A stretch of 64,000 bases of DNA from JBBATK01 sp040398805. Its GTDB lineage: Bacteria > Bacteroidota > Ignavibacteria > Kapaibacteriales > NICIL-2. The translations under genes and the position numbers were made by a program. Under the pieces are notes generated by a model. That model was not told where the DNA came from and made no database searches. It saw nothing but the letters and a program-made list of their open reading frames with translations. Positions 42,611 through 52,432 of this stretch are shown here, piece after piece. The stretch is taken from assembly GCA_040398805.1 (NCBI GenBank), contig JBBATK010000006.1, forward strand, positions 1 to 64,000, written 5' to 3'. Each line of letters starts with the position of its first letter. Position 1 is the first letter of the stretch.

Positions 42611-43323
42611 TGCTTCGTCACGACAAGTTTGATGAGTATATCCATTCCCGCGCCGATGAGCACATGGATGACGTATGGCCAAAGGAACGAACCCGTTCGC
42701 AGGGCAAGGATGGCAAAGCCGAAGCCGGCGAGGATGGAGGAGAAAATCTCGGACGTCGGCATGCCCATATGCCAGAGGCACGAGGGTATCACTTGAATGC
42801 ATATCGCCACCCAATCGCCGAGTTCCCTCCGCAGACCGAAGAGCAGCATGCCACGGAAGAAGAATTCCCATGCGTAGTAATACACGACCGCTCTCGATAC
42901 CTCCAATTGTCCCATAGCGCTCCACGACAGCAATGCATCACGGTCGAAGGGATAGAAGTTCTGCAACTCGGGCGTGTAGGCACCGGGAAGAAGCGTGAGC
43001 ACAAGCACCAAGGGGAAGAGCACGGCCACAGCCGTAAGCCCCGTGCGCCAATCTCCCAGGCCGACGCCATACTCCGACACGCGGGCGCCGAGCATCTTCA
43101 TGACAAGTGCGGGTATCACCCCGAAACAGAGGGCCGCCGCCGCGAACATGTACAGCACCGCATCGTGTCTCGGCAAGCCCAGAGCGTTCTCTGCGAAGGC
43201 GATGGAACCGAAGGTGTAATGCGCTGCCGGCATGACGGCGGCGAGCAAGAGGAGGACGGAGGTTTGCGGCGATACCTGATGCCAATACGGTCTGGGATCG
43301 ATGGCCATGAACGCACGTTTCAT
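42607..43323 (-). CDS. CPBP family intramembrane protein
   Basis: A 238-residue polytopic protein of the CPBP/Rce1-like family. The diagnostic segment reads WEFFFRGMLLFGLR: the second Glu and the Arg of the EExxxR motif are present, but the first Glu is Trp. The later His is seen in LWHMG. CPBP proteins are intramembrane proteases or their relatives; loss of the first Glu makes proteolysis here doubtful. It begins 8 nt after the epimerase gene and overlaps the PAP2 gene by ATGA. Confidence 0.82.
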   Translation of the reverse strand: MKRAFMAIDPRPYWHQVSPQTSVLLLLAAVMPAAHYTFGSIAFAENALGLPRHDAVLYMFAAAALCFGVIPALVMKMLGARVSEYGVGLGDWRTGLTAVAVLFPLVLVLTLLPGAYTPELQNFYPFDRDALLSWSAMGQLEVSRAVVYYYAWEFFFRGMLLFGLRRELGDWVAICIQVIPSCLWHMGMPTSEIFSSILAGFGFAILALRTGSFLWPYVIHVLIGAGMDILIKLVVTKQ

Positions 43324-43331
43324 TCGGACTC

Positions 43332-44333
43332 CTATGCTTGATGGGTGGTTCGTTCCTGCTCGCGTATCCAGCGGACGGTTTTGTCCAACGCTTCCCGCAA
43401 GGGTGTCACCGTATACCCGAGTTCGCTCCGGGATTTCTCCGTGGAGTGCGCCCAGTCGTGGAGGAAGATGCGCACCCACCCCGGACTGATAAGCGGGTGG
43501 TGCGAGCTGATGCGCCCGCGGAACACTTCCGTATGAGCCAAGGCGAACGCCACCGCGGCGGGCACATGGAAGAGAAGCTTCTTCGTTCCCGACACCTCCG
43601 CAAGCATGCGGAAGAACTCGTTGAACGATGCATTGTCACCGCCAAGCAGGTACCGCTCGCCGGCACGACCATGTTCCATGGCAAGCAGGTGACCGCGGGC
43701 CACATCGTCCACATACGCCCAATTCCCCACCGCATTCCCGCTTCCGAGTATGGTGCGGAACTTCCCTTCCAGATACATCTTGATCATGATGGTGGTGGAG
43801 TTACCCTCGCTGAGCAGGCCGGGACCGAACACCCGACTGGGATTGACGATGACGACGTTCACGCCTTTGTCCGCATACTCGCGCGCGGTCTTCTCCGCAA
43901 GGGTCTTGGATACTTCATAGTCGGTGAAGAGTTCCGTGGTACGAGGGGTGGATTCATCGGCAAGAGAACCCGTCGTCGTGCTCATCGTGAGATTGGTGGA
44001 CGTGAAGACCACTTTTTTCACCGATTGCTCGCGGGCGGACTCCAGGATGTTCGTCACCGCACCCACGTTGATGCGCGAGAACGTGGAGCCGTCTTTGGCC
44101 CAATTGCGCGCATAGGCTGCAAGGTGAAAGACACGGTCGCATCCCTCCATGCATGCCGCTACCGAGGCACGATCCAGAATGTCTCCGCGGAACACGGTCA
44201 CCGGCAGACCCTGCAACGGCGTCAGATCCGCCGTGGCTCTGCACAACACATGCAACGACTCGCCTCGGGCCGCCAGCTGTTTTGCAACATGCGTTCCGAT
44301 GAACCCGGTCGCTCCCGTTACCATGACGGCCAT
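43332..44333 (-). CDS. NAD(P)-dependent epimerase/dehydratase, HpnA-like
   Basis: A 333-residue extended short-chain dehydrogenase. The Rossmann motif GATGFIG is at 7-13 and a YxxxK (YEVSK) active-site motif is present. The sequence resembles dihydroflavonol reductase-type proteins, including the hopanoid-associated epimerase HpnA (DILDRAS..AACMEGCDRVFHLAAY). It is divergent from an HpnE-like gene, which supports, but does not prove, a role in isoprenoid lipid or glycolipid modification. A GGGAG ribosome binding site lies 6 nt before the ATG at 44333. It is the first gene of the operon with CPBP and PAP2. Confidence 0.88.
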   Translation of the reverse strand: MAVMVTGATGFIGTHVAKQLAARGESLHVLCRATADLTPLQGLPVTVFRGDILDRASVAACMEGCDRVFHLAAYARNWAKDGSTFSRINVGAVTNILESAREQSVKKVVFTSTNLTMSTTTGSLADESTPRTTELFTDYEVSKTLAEKTAREYADKGVNVVIVNPSRVFGPGLLSEGNSTTIMIKMYLEGKFRTILGSGNAVGNWAYVDDVARGHLLAMEHGRAGERYLLGGDNASFNEFFRMLAEVSGTKKLLFHVPAAVAFALAHTEVFRGRISSHHPLISPGWVRIFLHDWAHSTEKSRSELGYTVTPLREALDKTVRWIREQERTTHQA

Positions 44334-44546
44334 AATGGACTCCCATCGATGAGGTGTGGACCGCTCCTCCATGCACAGCCGGACAACGGCAAACGGCATG
44401 TTCCAACAGCGGAGCGGGAGTGGTGATCGCGACGGCGGACAGCATTGTCGGCCTTAGAGTACGGGTCGTGTGTGCGCCCCCATATCCCGCGTATGACCGA
44501 AACAAAAGTAGCAAACATCCTCTACCTTTTCTCCATAAATTCCCGC

Positions 44547-45896
44547 ATGCGAACATCACCACGGAGCTGTATCATCATCGGCGCGGGCCTGGCAGGCATC
44601 AGTGCCGCTGTCGCGTGTGTTCATGCGGGCTGCAGGCCTATCGTGATGGAGGCCAAGGGATATGTGGGCGGTCGTTCGCGCTCCTTCGACGATGCGGTGA
44701 CGGGCGAACTTGTGGACAACGGTCAGCATCTGCTCATGGGTTGCTACGACCGCGTGCTGGAACTGTCGCAGACACTCGGCACCGCGCATACGCTCTTGCA
44801 TCAAGGCAGCCTGGAAGTGCGCTTCCGTGACACGTCCGGCGATGACGACGCCTTCGGTCCGTCCCGACTCCCTTCGTCTCTCGGCGCGCTCGTCTCCCTG
44901 CTCGGCATGCGCCGCATCGGCGCATCGGGGAAGTGGCGTGCGTTGCTCATGATGGCCGCTCTTCAACGCGGGTATGCGCCGCCGGCTCATGCAACGGCGC
45001 TCGATGTTCTTCGGCACTTCCGTCAGACCCCCGACCTCGTGGAACGGTTCTGGGAACCGTTCATCCTTGCAACGATGAACGCCGAGCCGTCCGTCACCTC
45101 CGGCGCCGTCCTCGTGGAAGTATTACGCCGCAGCATCCTCGCCGGCGGCAAGAACAGCTCGCTCGTCATACCGCGACTCGGTCTGTCCGCCATCGTCGAC
45201 CCGTTCCCCGCCTGGCTGCATGAGAACGGAGGCGAGATGCGCCTGCACACGCACGCGGACGAGGTGGTGATGGAGAACGGCGTCTGTGTCGGTGTGCGGA
45301 CCGCGTCGGGCGACGTCGTGCACGCCGATTCCGTGATCGTTGCCGTCCCTCCCTATGCAATCGCACGCCTGCGCCGAAGCGATACGCAATCGCCGGTGTT
45401 GACTTTGCATGAAAGCGTCCTTCGCACCTCGGGCATCGTCTCAACTTATCTGTGGTTCGATACGGATTTCATGGTCGAGCCGCTCTGCGCCGGTATCGGT
45501 ACCGTCACGCAATGGATTTTCAACCGTCGCATGCTCCACCACAGCGCGCCCGGCATCACGCAACGATTCCCGGGTCATGTCACGCTGACGACGAGCGCAG
45601 CAGATGAGGTACAGAGCGAAGATGCAAGCGCCATCGTGGAGCGTTCCCTGCGGGAGCTCCATCAACTCGTTCCCGCCTCCCGTCCGGTACGCCTGCTGCA
45701 TTCGCTGGTGATCAAGGAACGGCGAGCCACCATGCTACTGACGCCCGAATCGCACATGCATAGGCCCGGACCCCGTACGTCCGTGCCGAATGTGAACGTA
45801 TGTGGCGATTGGACGCAGACAGGTCTGCCGGCCACACTCGAGGGGGCCGCCCAAAGCGGACTCACGGCCGTTGCGGCATTGGCAGGAGGGACGTGA
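44547..45896 (+). CDS. HpnE-like FAD-dependent hydroxysqualene dehydroxylase / carotenoid-desaturase-like protein
   Basis: A 449-residue FAD-dependent amine-oxidase-fold protein. The dinucleotide motif GAGLAG at 12-17 is followed by EAKGYVGGRSRS, and the C-terminal FAD-binding CGDWTQTGLPATLEGA segment is complete. The closest match from memory is HpnE, which with HpnC and HpnD makes squalene from farnesyl diphosphate, but phytoene desaturases are related. HpnC and HpnD are not in this window. The ATG at 44547 gives the usual N-terminus right before the FAD motif. Confidence 0.82.
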   Translation: MRTSPRSCIIIGAGLAGISAAVACVHAGCRPIVMEAKGYVGGRSRSFDDAVTGELVDNGQHLLMGCYDRVLELSQTLGTAHTLLHQGSLEVRFRDTSGDDDAFGPSRLPSSLGALVSLLGMRRIGASGKWRALLMMAALQRGYAPPAHATALDVLRHFRQTPDLVERFWEPFILATMNAEPSVTSGAVLVEVLRRSILAGGKNSSLVIPRLGLSAIVDPFPAWLHENGGEMRLHTHADEVVMENGVCVGVRTASGDVVHADSVIVAVPPYAIARLRRSDTQSPVLTLHESVLRTSGIVSTYLWFDTDFMVEPLCAGIGTVTQWIFNRRMLHHSAPGITQRFPGHVTLTTSAADEVQSEDASAIVERSLRELHQLVPASRPVRLLHSLVIKERRATMLLTPESHMHRPGPRTSVPNVNVCGDWTQTGLPATLEGAAQSGLTAVAALAGGT

Positions 45897-46045
45897 TCCA
45901 TGGGATGTCTCACGCACGGTCCGGAGGGTGGAGTGGATACCTCGTGCTTTCATGAGGCTAAATGTTTTTCCATCCAATTCGTCTCGCTGTCCACAGTCGT
46001 CAATCACCGACCTCCGCGCGTTCGGAGGCGTACCGAACAATCCTC

Positions 46046-48394
46046 ATGATGCGCACGCTACTGCTCTCGCTCGTCTTGGTCCTCACGCTACCGTTTTCCG
46101 CACGTGCTCAGTGGAACGGATGGGACTGGCAGAAACTAAGTCTGCCCTCTCCCTTCGACCAGGGCTATTATCTGGGCATTCACTTCCTTGCGTCGAATAG
46201 TAACGTGGGTTGGGTGTGCGGATATAACGGCATCGTTCTCCGCACGCGTGACGGCGGCAAGACATGGCGCGGCACCGTCATCTCCAACGCTCCGCAGTTG
46301 GAGAGCATCATCTTCCTGAACGACAACATCGGGTATTGCTCCGGTACCAGTCAGTTCTCTCCGGGCTCCGGAGGGGTCTATAAATCCACGGATGGTGGGG
46401 CGTCGTGGTTCGAGATCACGCCGCTCGTCCTTATCGGTGGTCAGTTACAGCGGGCTCAGATCTGGGGTTGTCATTTCATCAATGAGCGGGTGGGATTGGT
46501 AGTCGGAGGCGGATGCGGCGGCGAAGTGCAGACCTTTTTCCGTACGGACGACGGCGGAGCGAGCTGGAGTCTGTTCACCGCCGGGTATCCGAACTCGGGC
46601 CTGTCACATCCACGGATGGTCCAGGAGAACGGACTCTGCTATGCGTCTAGCAGCGGTGCCTTGTGGCGGTCGGACAACGGCGGAAGGTCGTGGGACGTGT
46701 ACAGCACAACGGGACCTCCGTATTGGCAAGAGAACCTCAAGTTCATCAACAGGAGTTTTTGCGTAGCGACAGCCGGTACGAGCTGCATCGGCGGCACGGA
46801 TGCGGCGGGCGATGTCCGCTTTTCCACCGATGGTGGCCGTTCGTTCAACCTTACCCGCATTGGCCAGGCGATGTTCGGCACCTTCATGCTCAACGATTCC
46901 ACTGCATGGGCGGCGGGATTTGCGCAGTCCGTGTATCGCACCTCCGATTACGGCAGGACATGGACTCCGTACCGCTGCGGTTTGGAACCGGGCTCGAATT
47001 TCGACGATCTGTTCTTCATCAACGACACCCTTGGCTATGTGGTTGGTGACGGCATTTATAAGACTGTCCGGCCGCAGAATGCGCCGTCCATCGCCGTACT
47101 CGGTGATACGGTGTTCTGCGCAGGCGGGTCGGTACGGCTCAGCGCCGCACCGGGATTCACGGAATATCGATGGTCGAACGGAGCGACGACGCCGTCGATA
47201 GATGCGCAGAAATCCGGCGTGTATTTCGTGACGGTGCGCAAGGGCAACGACTGTCCGCTGGTCAGCAACAGCGTGCGCGTGCGGGTACTGCCCTCCCCGA
47301 TTCCCGGTCTGCTGTCCTCCCGCAGCAACAAGCACCTGTGCTTCAACGACAGTCTGCAACTGCAGATACAAGGCGGGTTCCGCACGGTGCGTTGGTCCAC
47401 GGGCGATACGACGGAGTCCATCGTGGTGCGCAGTGCCGGCACCTATTCCGTGGTCGTGACGGATACGAACGGCTGTGTCGGCAACGACTCGGTGGCGATA
47501 ACGGGAGGGACCAAGATCGTGCCGCGACTGGGAAGGAGCGGGAACATACGGTTCTGCTCGGGCGACTCCTTGGTGTTGCAAGCGGAAGACGGCTTCACCT
47601 CCTACCGATGGTCCACGAACGCGACGTCATCGGCCATCGTCGTGCGCACCGACGGCAGCTACAGCGTGACGGTGACGGACCGCTACGGTTGTGTGTGGGA
47701 ATCGGACACCATCCGGGTGACGGTGGACACCAATCCCATACAGATCACCGGTCTGCCCGGAGGCATACTCATCATCGATTCCACCCGCTCGCACCAGCTG
47801 CGATGCGATTCCATCCGGGTGCGGAACGTCGGCAATCAGGTCCTGACGATCTCCCTGGCACGACTTCTCCGGAACATCGAGTTCTCCGTTCCTCAGTCGC
47901 AACTGGATCTGGTACTCCAACCGCAGGAAGAGCGCGGACTGGCGGTGTGCTATCAACCGTCGCAGATGAACGTGCAGCGGGATACCATGGTCATTGGTGA
48001 TTACTGCAACCGGGTCCTGATCGTGGAGTCCACCGGCGTGCCCGACGATTACGTGTCGTCCACCCGCTGCGACGTTCCCTTGAGCGGTTCCACCTCGGCG
48101 ATCAATACCACGGGACTGTATGTCTACCCTGTCTATCCGCAACCGGCGTCATCGCAAGTGACCGTGCGGATGAGAACGGCGAAGGGAGATGGTGCGGAAG
48201 TCGTCACGGCAACAAACCTTCTCGGCACGACCGTCGCTTTGCCTGTCCTATCGGTCGTGACGGCGGAGGGGACGTCGACGAGTATCATCCACGAGGTCAC
48301 CGCCGACGTCTCGATGCTGGAAACGGGCACCTATGCACTGCATGTCCGGACGGTGCACGACCGTGCCACCGTCCTCCTACGGATTTGCCGCTGA
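46046..48394 (+). CDS. Exported BNR-repeat (YCF48-like) beta-propeller protein with Ig-like repeats and T9SS domain
   Basis: A 782-residue secreted protein. After a signal peptide (about 1-21, ending ARAQ), residues about 25-345 form a YCF48-like propeller with BNR/Asp-box turns (TRDGGKTW, STDGGASW, SDNGGRSW, TSDYGRTW). Three bacterial Ig-like/PKD-like repeats with W-S-T/N-G motifs follow (YRWSNGATT, VRWSTGDTT, YRWSTNATS; about 355-580). A T9SS-like sorting domain closes it. It is probably a surface or secreted protein. An in-frame ATG at 45962 is ignored because the signal peptide starts at 46046. Confidence 0.86.
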   Translation: MMRTLLLSLVLVLTLPFSARAQWNGWDWQKLSLPSPFDQGYYLGIHFLASNSNVGWVCGYNGIVLRTRDGGKTWRGTVISNAPQLESIIFLNDNIGYCSGTSQFSPGSGGVYKSTDGGASWFEITPLVLIGGQLQRAQIWGCHFINERVGLVVGGGCGGEVQTFFRTDDGGASWSLFTAGYPNSGLSHPRMVQENGLCYASSSGALWRSDNGGRSWDVYSTTGPPYWQENLKFINRSFCVATAGTSCIGGTDAAGDVRFSTDGGRSFNLTRIGQAMFGTFMLNDSTAWAAGFAQSVYRTSDYGRTWTPYRCGLEPGSNFDDLFFINDTLGYVVGDGIYKTVRPQNAPSIAVLGDTVFCAGGSVRLSAAPGFTEYRWSNGATTPSIDAQKSGVYFVTVRKGNDCPLVSNSVRVRVLPSPIPGLLSSRSNKHLCFNDSLQLQIQGGFRTVRWSTGDTTESIVVRSAGTYSVVVTDTNGCVGNDSVAITGGTKIVPRLGRSGNIRFCSGDSLVLQAEDGFTSYRWSTNATSSAIVVRTDGSYSVTVTDRYGCVWESDTIRVTVDTNPIQITGLPGGILIIDSTRSHQLRCDSIRVRNVGNQVLTISLARLLRNIEFSVPQSQLDLVLQPQEERGLAVCYQPSQMNVQRDTMVIGDYCNRVLIVESTGVPDDYVSSTRCDVPLSGSTSAINTTGLYVYPVYPQPASSQVTVRMRTAKGDGAEVVTATNLLGTTVALPVLSVVTAEGTSTSIIHEVTADVSMLETGTYALHVRTVHDRATVLLRICR

Positions 48395-48668
48395 TGTCGG
48401 GGTTCGGACGCCAGGAGCGTCAAGGACCACAAAAACCTTCGGTTACGTTCCCCAACGTGTTATTTTGCCGGCCTCTATGACACGACGCCGGACGGTTGTG
48501 GAGCGGTTCGGTGGTCCTACCGAAGCGCCTCGTTTGCCAGGTCGGCGTGTCCCGGAAAAAAGTCCCTGACGGGAAAAGGTTCGTACGCGAAACAGAAACC
48601 TTGGTCGAGGTTTCTTCATGACACACGGAATCGACGTCAATCAATCCATTATTCACTCTAGGTGTTGT

Positions 48669-50708
48669 ATGAAAAAATCACTACTTCTTGTCGTGCTTTC
48701 GCTTCTCACCGTCGCAAGTACGGCTCAGAGATTCGAGAACGTACGTCGTTACGGTCTCAACTATCAACCGAGATTCGAAGACCGCTTACTCAACCAGCTC
48801 CCGACCATGGAGCAACCCGCCGTCGTCGATCCCGAGAAGGGCAACTCGGCCCAGGCCTTCGCCCCGGTCTTGAACCTCAGCTTCTTCAACCCGATCTTCG
48901 GGTATTACATCGCGGGCAATGTTCCGATCGTGTATGAGCCGACCATCAACAGCGTGTTCCTCCTGTTCAACGAGCAGACAAGCACGTCCACCGGTGATAT
49001 CGGTGTGAACTGCAAGATCTACCAGACGGCAACCGGCATGAAAAGCTTCGGGTCGTCGTTCAAGCTGATGACGAGCTTCGGTTCGGACTTCCTTGGCATG
49101 CCCCAGCTGGCAGTGATGAACCCGGACAAGGCCAAGAACGCAGACGCGCTCCAGTACCTCATGATCGCTCGTCAGTACCCCAAGGCCGGTGGATACCGTT
49201 TCACATCGCCCACCATGTTCCTGAAAACCTCGGCCGCTGTCGCCGATCCTTTCCCGCTGGAAGGACCGCAAGACAACAATGCATCGGGCTATCGCTTCGG
49301 TGCGGGCGGACTGGTCTCCTTCTCGGGTACGGACGTGCAAGGGTGCGTTATGGCGGGCGTGTTGAATCCGCCGAACGAAACCGTTCCGTACGGACAGTAC
49401 GGCGCGTTCGTGTATGAAGCATCGACACAAGAGCCGCAATCGTCGGTCCCCGCATCCTGGGCGAATTCGCAGTTCCGCTCCACACCGTCCATGACCTCGT
49501 CGTATAACGGACCTATGTACTCGGATGTGGACCCTGATGGTGTCGTCTACGCAGCATGCAACAGCATCTTCGCCGACGATCAGAACAATCGCGTCATCGC
49601 GTTCTCCAAGTCCACGAACCTTGGCAAGACCTGGTCGGACTTCACGCGTATGCCCAAAGCGACGCTTGATAACTACGCCACCTCGCGTGGTCAGGCGCAA
49701 GCCACCTTCGTCCAACCGTATCAGCAGGACGCCTTCGTCGTCTCGGGTAAGGACCGCTTCTCCTATTTCGCACGCGTGGCACTCTTCGATTCCGGCGACA
49801 CCCTCCAAGCCCTCGACATCGTGGAGTTCGAATACAATGCCGGAAACTGGACAACCCGCGGAATCTCCGGATTCCTGGACGTACCGGTGTTCTACATCAG
49901 CAACGACTCCGTCAATCAGGCGAATAACTACACGAAGATGAACGCCTACCGCTTCATGAACCCCATGGGTAACGAGCTTCAGGCGGCACGGACGGCGGAC
50001 GGCTCCTCCATCGCCTTGAAGTGGATCGACTACAACACCGATCTCGGTCCGATCGTCATCACGCCGCCCCAGACGGTCCTCATACAGGACCAGCAGACCG
50101 GCGCTGTGAGCGAAGGAACATTGGACAGCACGTTTGCAACGGATGTGTTCTTCGCTTCCCGTACCATCGGTGGTGGCGATTGGTCCAAGCGTTCAAACCT
50201 CACCAACGACAAGGCGGTCGACAAGGGTACGCACATGCCGCACCTCATCCCGTCCATCGACAAGATCCCGATGATCTCCAGCCGTCCGGTCGCCGTCTCC
50301 AACTGGACGACGACGAGTAACACGGGCAAACTCGTGCGCACGCTTCCCGCTGAGTACGTAAGCCGTATCTACAACCTGTGGAGCACGGTCAGCTACAGCT
50401 TGTTCTCCGGTGTCACCTCCGTTGAGAACGAGAGCATGGAGACCCTTGATTTCGCCTTGAACGCACCGGCGCCCAGCCCTGCTAACGACGAGGCGGACAT
50501 CACCTTCTCCACGGAGCAGGCAGGCCATGTCCGTATCACCGTATCGAACATGCTCGGCCAGACCATCGCGACGGTAGTGGACGGCACATTCGACGGCGGC
50601 TTGCACGGAACGGTATTCAATACCTCGTCCATCGCTTCCGGCAGCTACATCCTTACCATGACCATGAACGGCCGTATGTCGGCACACTCGTTCATCGTTG
50701 CCCACTAA
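48669..50708 (+). CDS. Exported propeller-like protein with T9SS sorting domain
   Basis: A 679-residue secreted protein: signal peptide (about 1-19, ending STAQ), a large central region of unknown family, and a C-terminal sorting domain with NAPAPSPANDEADITF and the SGSYILTM segment. The central region has a BNR-like turn (STNLGKTW), suggesting a sialidase-type propeller, but no catalytic residues can be assigned. It is followed by a clean terminator. Abundant export is suggested by the relaxed, consistent codon use, but this is only an impression. Confidence 0.8.
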   Translation: MKKSLLLVVLSLLTVASTAQRFENVRRYGLNYQPRFEDRLLNQLPTMEQPAVVDPEKGNSAQAFAPVLNLSFFNPIFGYYIAGNVPIVYEPTINSVFLLFNEQTSTSTGDIGVNCKIYQTATGMKSFGSSFKLMTSFGSDFLGMPQLAVMNPDKAKNADALQYLMIARQYPKAGGYRFTSPTMFLKTSAAVADPFPLEGPQDNNASGYRFGAGGLVSFSGTDVQGCVMAGVLNPPNETVPYGQYGAFVYEASTQEPQSSVPASWANSQFRSTPSMTSSYNGPMYSDVDPDGVVYAACNSIFADDQNNRVIAFSKSTNLGKTWSDFTRMPKATLDNYATSRGQAQATFVQPYQQDAFVVSGKDRFSYFARVALFDSGDTLQALDIVEFEYNAGNWTTRGISGFLDVPVFYISNDSVNQANNYTKMNAYRFMNPMGNELQAARTADGSSIALKWIDYNTDLGPIVITPPQTVLIQDQQTGAVSEGTLDSTFATDVFFASRTIGGGDWSKRSNLTNDKAVDKGTHMPHLIPSIDKIPMISSRPVAVSNWTTTSNTGKLVRTLPAEYVSRIYNLWSTVSYSLFSGVTSVENESMETLDFALNAPAPSPANDEADITFSTEQAGHVRITVSNMLGQTIATVVDGTFDGGLHGTVFNTSSIASGSYILTMTMNGRMSAHSFIVAH

Positions 50709-50730
50709 GGACCGGTATCAGACCTCGGAC

Positions 50731-50766
50731 AGCGCGTCATTCTCTCGAGTGACGCGCTTTTTTTTG
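50731..50766 (+). terminator. Intrinsic terminator
   Basis: A 9-bp stem (50731-50739 with 50750-50758) with a 10-nt loop is followed by eight T residues. It ends the T9SS cargo gene. Confidence 0.9.
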
Positions 50767-50809
50767 CCCTAAGCCGACCTTGAAGCGGGCGCTCAGGGGT
50801 AATTTTGTG

Positions 50810-50817
50810 GCCGCTCG
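50810..50817 (+). promoter_or_regulatory. Bacteroidota-type -7 promoter element of the mrp-nfu operon
   Basis: Plus-strand TAATTTTG matches TAnnTTTG and lies 55 nt before the Mrp start and 44 nt after the preceding terminator. Confidence 0.5.
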
Positions 50818-50872
50818 TTCGTCATTGCACACCTATCGAGCTCATACATCCACTTTGTCAACACCGAACACC

Positions 50873-51967
50873 ATGTCACTCACCGACACCCTTCGCACCG
50901 CCATAGGAACCGTCCGCGATTCCGATCTCGACCGCACCCTTGCCGAACTCAATGCCATCCGCGATATCGTTGTCGACGGCACGACGGTGAACGTGTATCT
51001 GGAGCTCGTGCAGCCGGTGCACTGGATTGCGCGTTCCATCGACGAAGCGGTGAAAGCCGCGGTCCAGGGTGTCGATGCGTCGCTCGAATGCATCGTGCAT
51101 GCCATCGAAAAAGAGACGCCGCGCATCGGCAATGCCCATGTGCTGCCGCAAGTGAAGAACCTTATCGCCGTGGCTTCGGGCAAGGGCGGTGTGGGCAAGT
51201 CCACCATGGCGGCGAACCTGGCGTGCGCGCTGTCGCTCCGGGGCGCCCGCGTGGGTCTGCTCGATGCGGATATCTACGGTCCGAGCGCGCCGACGATGTT
51301 CGGTCTGCACAATGCCACCATGAATGCGGAGAAAATGGACGATGGACGTATCATGGGCTATCCCAACGTGCAATACGGCATCGAGATCGCCTCGATAGGA
51401 TTCGTCATGCAGCGGGATCAGGCCGCGATCCTGCGCGGACCCATGCTCGCGGGATATTTCAAGACCCTCGTGGAGCAGATCCATTGGGGCGACCTCGATT
51501 TCCTCATCTTCGATCTTCCTCCGGGCACGGGCGATATCCAGCTGACACTGACCCAACAGATTCCCCTCACAGGAGCCGTCATCGTGACGACGCCGCAGGA
51601 GATCGCCTTGGCGGACGTACGCCGAAGTATCGCCATGTTCAACAAGGTGCAGGTGGACGTGCTCGGTGTGGTGGAGAACATGAGCTATTTCATTCCGCCG
51701 GATGCACCGGAGAAGAAGTACCATATCTTCGGTGAGGGCGGCGGACGTCAAGTGGCGCATGAAGCTGGTGTGCCGCTGCTCGGAAACATCCCGATCAACC
51801 TGGCGCTGCGCGAGGGGGCTGATGACGGACTTCCCGCCGTGATGAATCCGGATACGGACTTCTCCATCGTCTCGACCATCAGCGATATGGCGGCGGCCGT
51901 GGTGAAACAGACACGGATCATCAATGCGCGTCGCAGCGATGCTCCGCGACTGACCATCACCTTGTAA
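50873..51967 (+). CDS. apbC: Mrp/ApbC-type iron-sulfur cluster carrier ATPase
   Basis: A 364-residue P-loop ATPase of the Mrp/NBP35 family. An N-terminal MIP18/DUF59 domain (1-80) precedes the deviant Walker A GKGGVGKST at 103-111 and the DLPPGTGD motif. The protein carries Fe-S clusters to apoproteins in the cytoplasm. Where ApbC has a CxxC after ENMSYF, this protein reads IPPDAPEKKYHIFG without cysteines, a variant I associate with Bacteroidota. It lies 5 nt before a NifU-like gene, so both act in Fe-S maturation. The ATG at 50873 starts at the DUF59 domain. Confidence 0.93.
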   Translation: MSLTDTLRTAIGTVRDSDLDRTLAELNAIRDIVVDGTTVNVYLELVQPVHWIARSIDEAVKAAVQGVDASLECIVHAIEKETPRIGNAHVLPQVKNLIAVASGKGGVGKSTMAANLACALSLRGARVGLLDADIYGPSAPTMFGLHNATMNAEKMDDGRIMGYPNVQYGIEIASIGFVMQRDQAAILRGPMLAGYFKTLVEQIHWGDLDFLIFDLPPGTGDIQLTLTQQIPLTGAVIVTTPQEIALADVRRSIAMFNKVQVDVLGVVENMSYFIPPDAPEKKYHIFGEGGGRQVAHEAGVPLLGNIPINLALREGADDGLPAVMNPDTDFSIVSTISDMAAAVVKQTRIINARRSDAPRLTITL

Positions 51968-51972
51968 GCAGC

Positions 51973-52209
51973 ATGCAGACCATCCTTGAGCGCATTCACT
52001 CCGCATTGGAAGAATGTCGTCCGTACCTGAACGTGGACGGAGGCGACGTGGAGTTCGTGCGCTTCGAGGAGGAGACGCGTACCGTCGAAATCCGCTTCCT
52101 CGGTGCCTGCGTCACCTGTCCCATGTCCGTCATGACCCTCCGCGCAGGGATCGAACGCATCCTCATCCGCCGCGTCCCCGAAATACGCCGCATCGAACAG
52201 GTGCGCTGA
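51973..52209 (+). CDS. NifU C-terminal domain (Nfu-type) iron-sulfur scaffold
   Basis: A 78-residue stand-alone NifU C-terminal domain. The NVDGGDVEFV segment and the cluster-binding CVTC (Cys46, Cys49) are present. Nfu proteins hold a 4Fe-4S cluster between subunits of a dimer and deliver it to targets. It is the second gene of a two-gene operon, 5 nt after the Mrp-type carrier. Confidence 0.94.
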   Translation: MQTILERIHSALEECRPYLNVDGGDVEFVRFEEETRTVEIRFLGACVTCPMSVMTLRAGIERILIRRVPEIRRIEQVR

Positions 52210-52432
52210 CGCACGTTTCCCGCGCGAACCTCTGTCGCCCCGCAGTCCGCATCCTTGGTCGGCTCCCGTCCCGTCCCGTTCCGCCACGATTCCCGTCCCA
52301 CCACATTCTTCATCGGACGCCACGGCCGTTTGCGATCTTCCCGTCCTGCATTCATCCGTCGACCGCTCCTCTTTTATCCGTTTTTGTCGTAGTTTTCCCG
52401 CCCACGAAAACGCTTTCACATTTGGAGATTGT

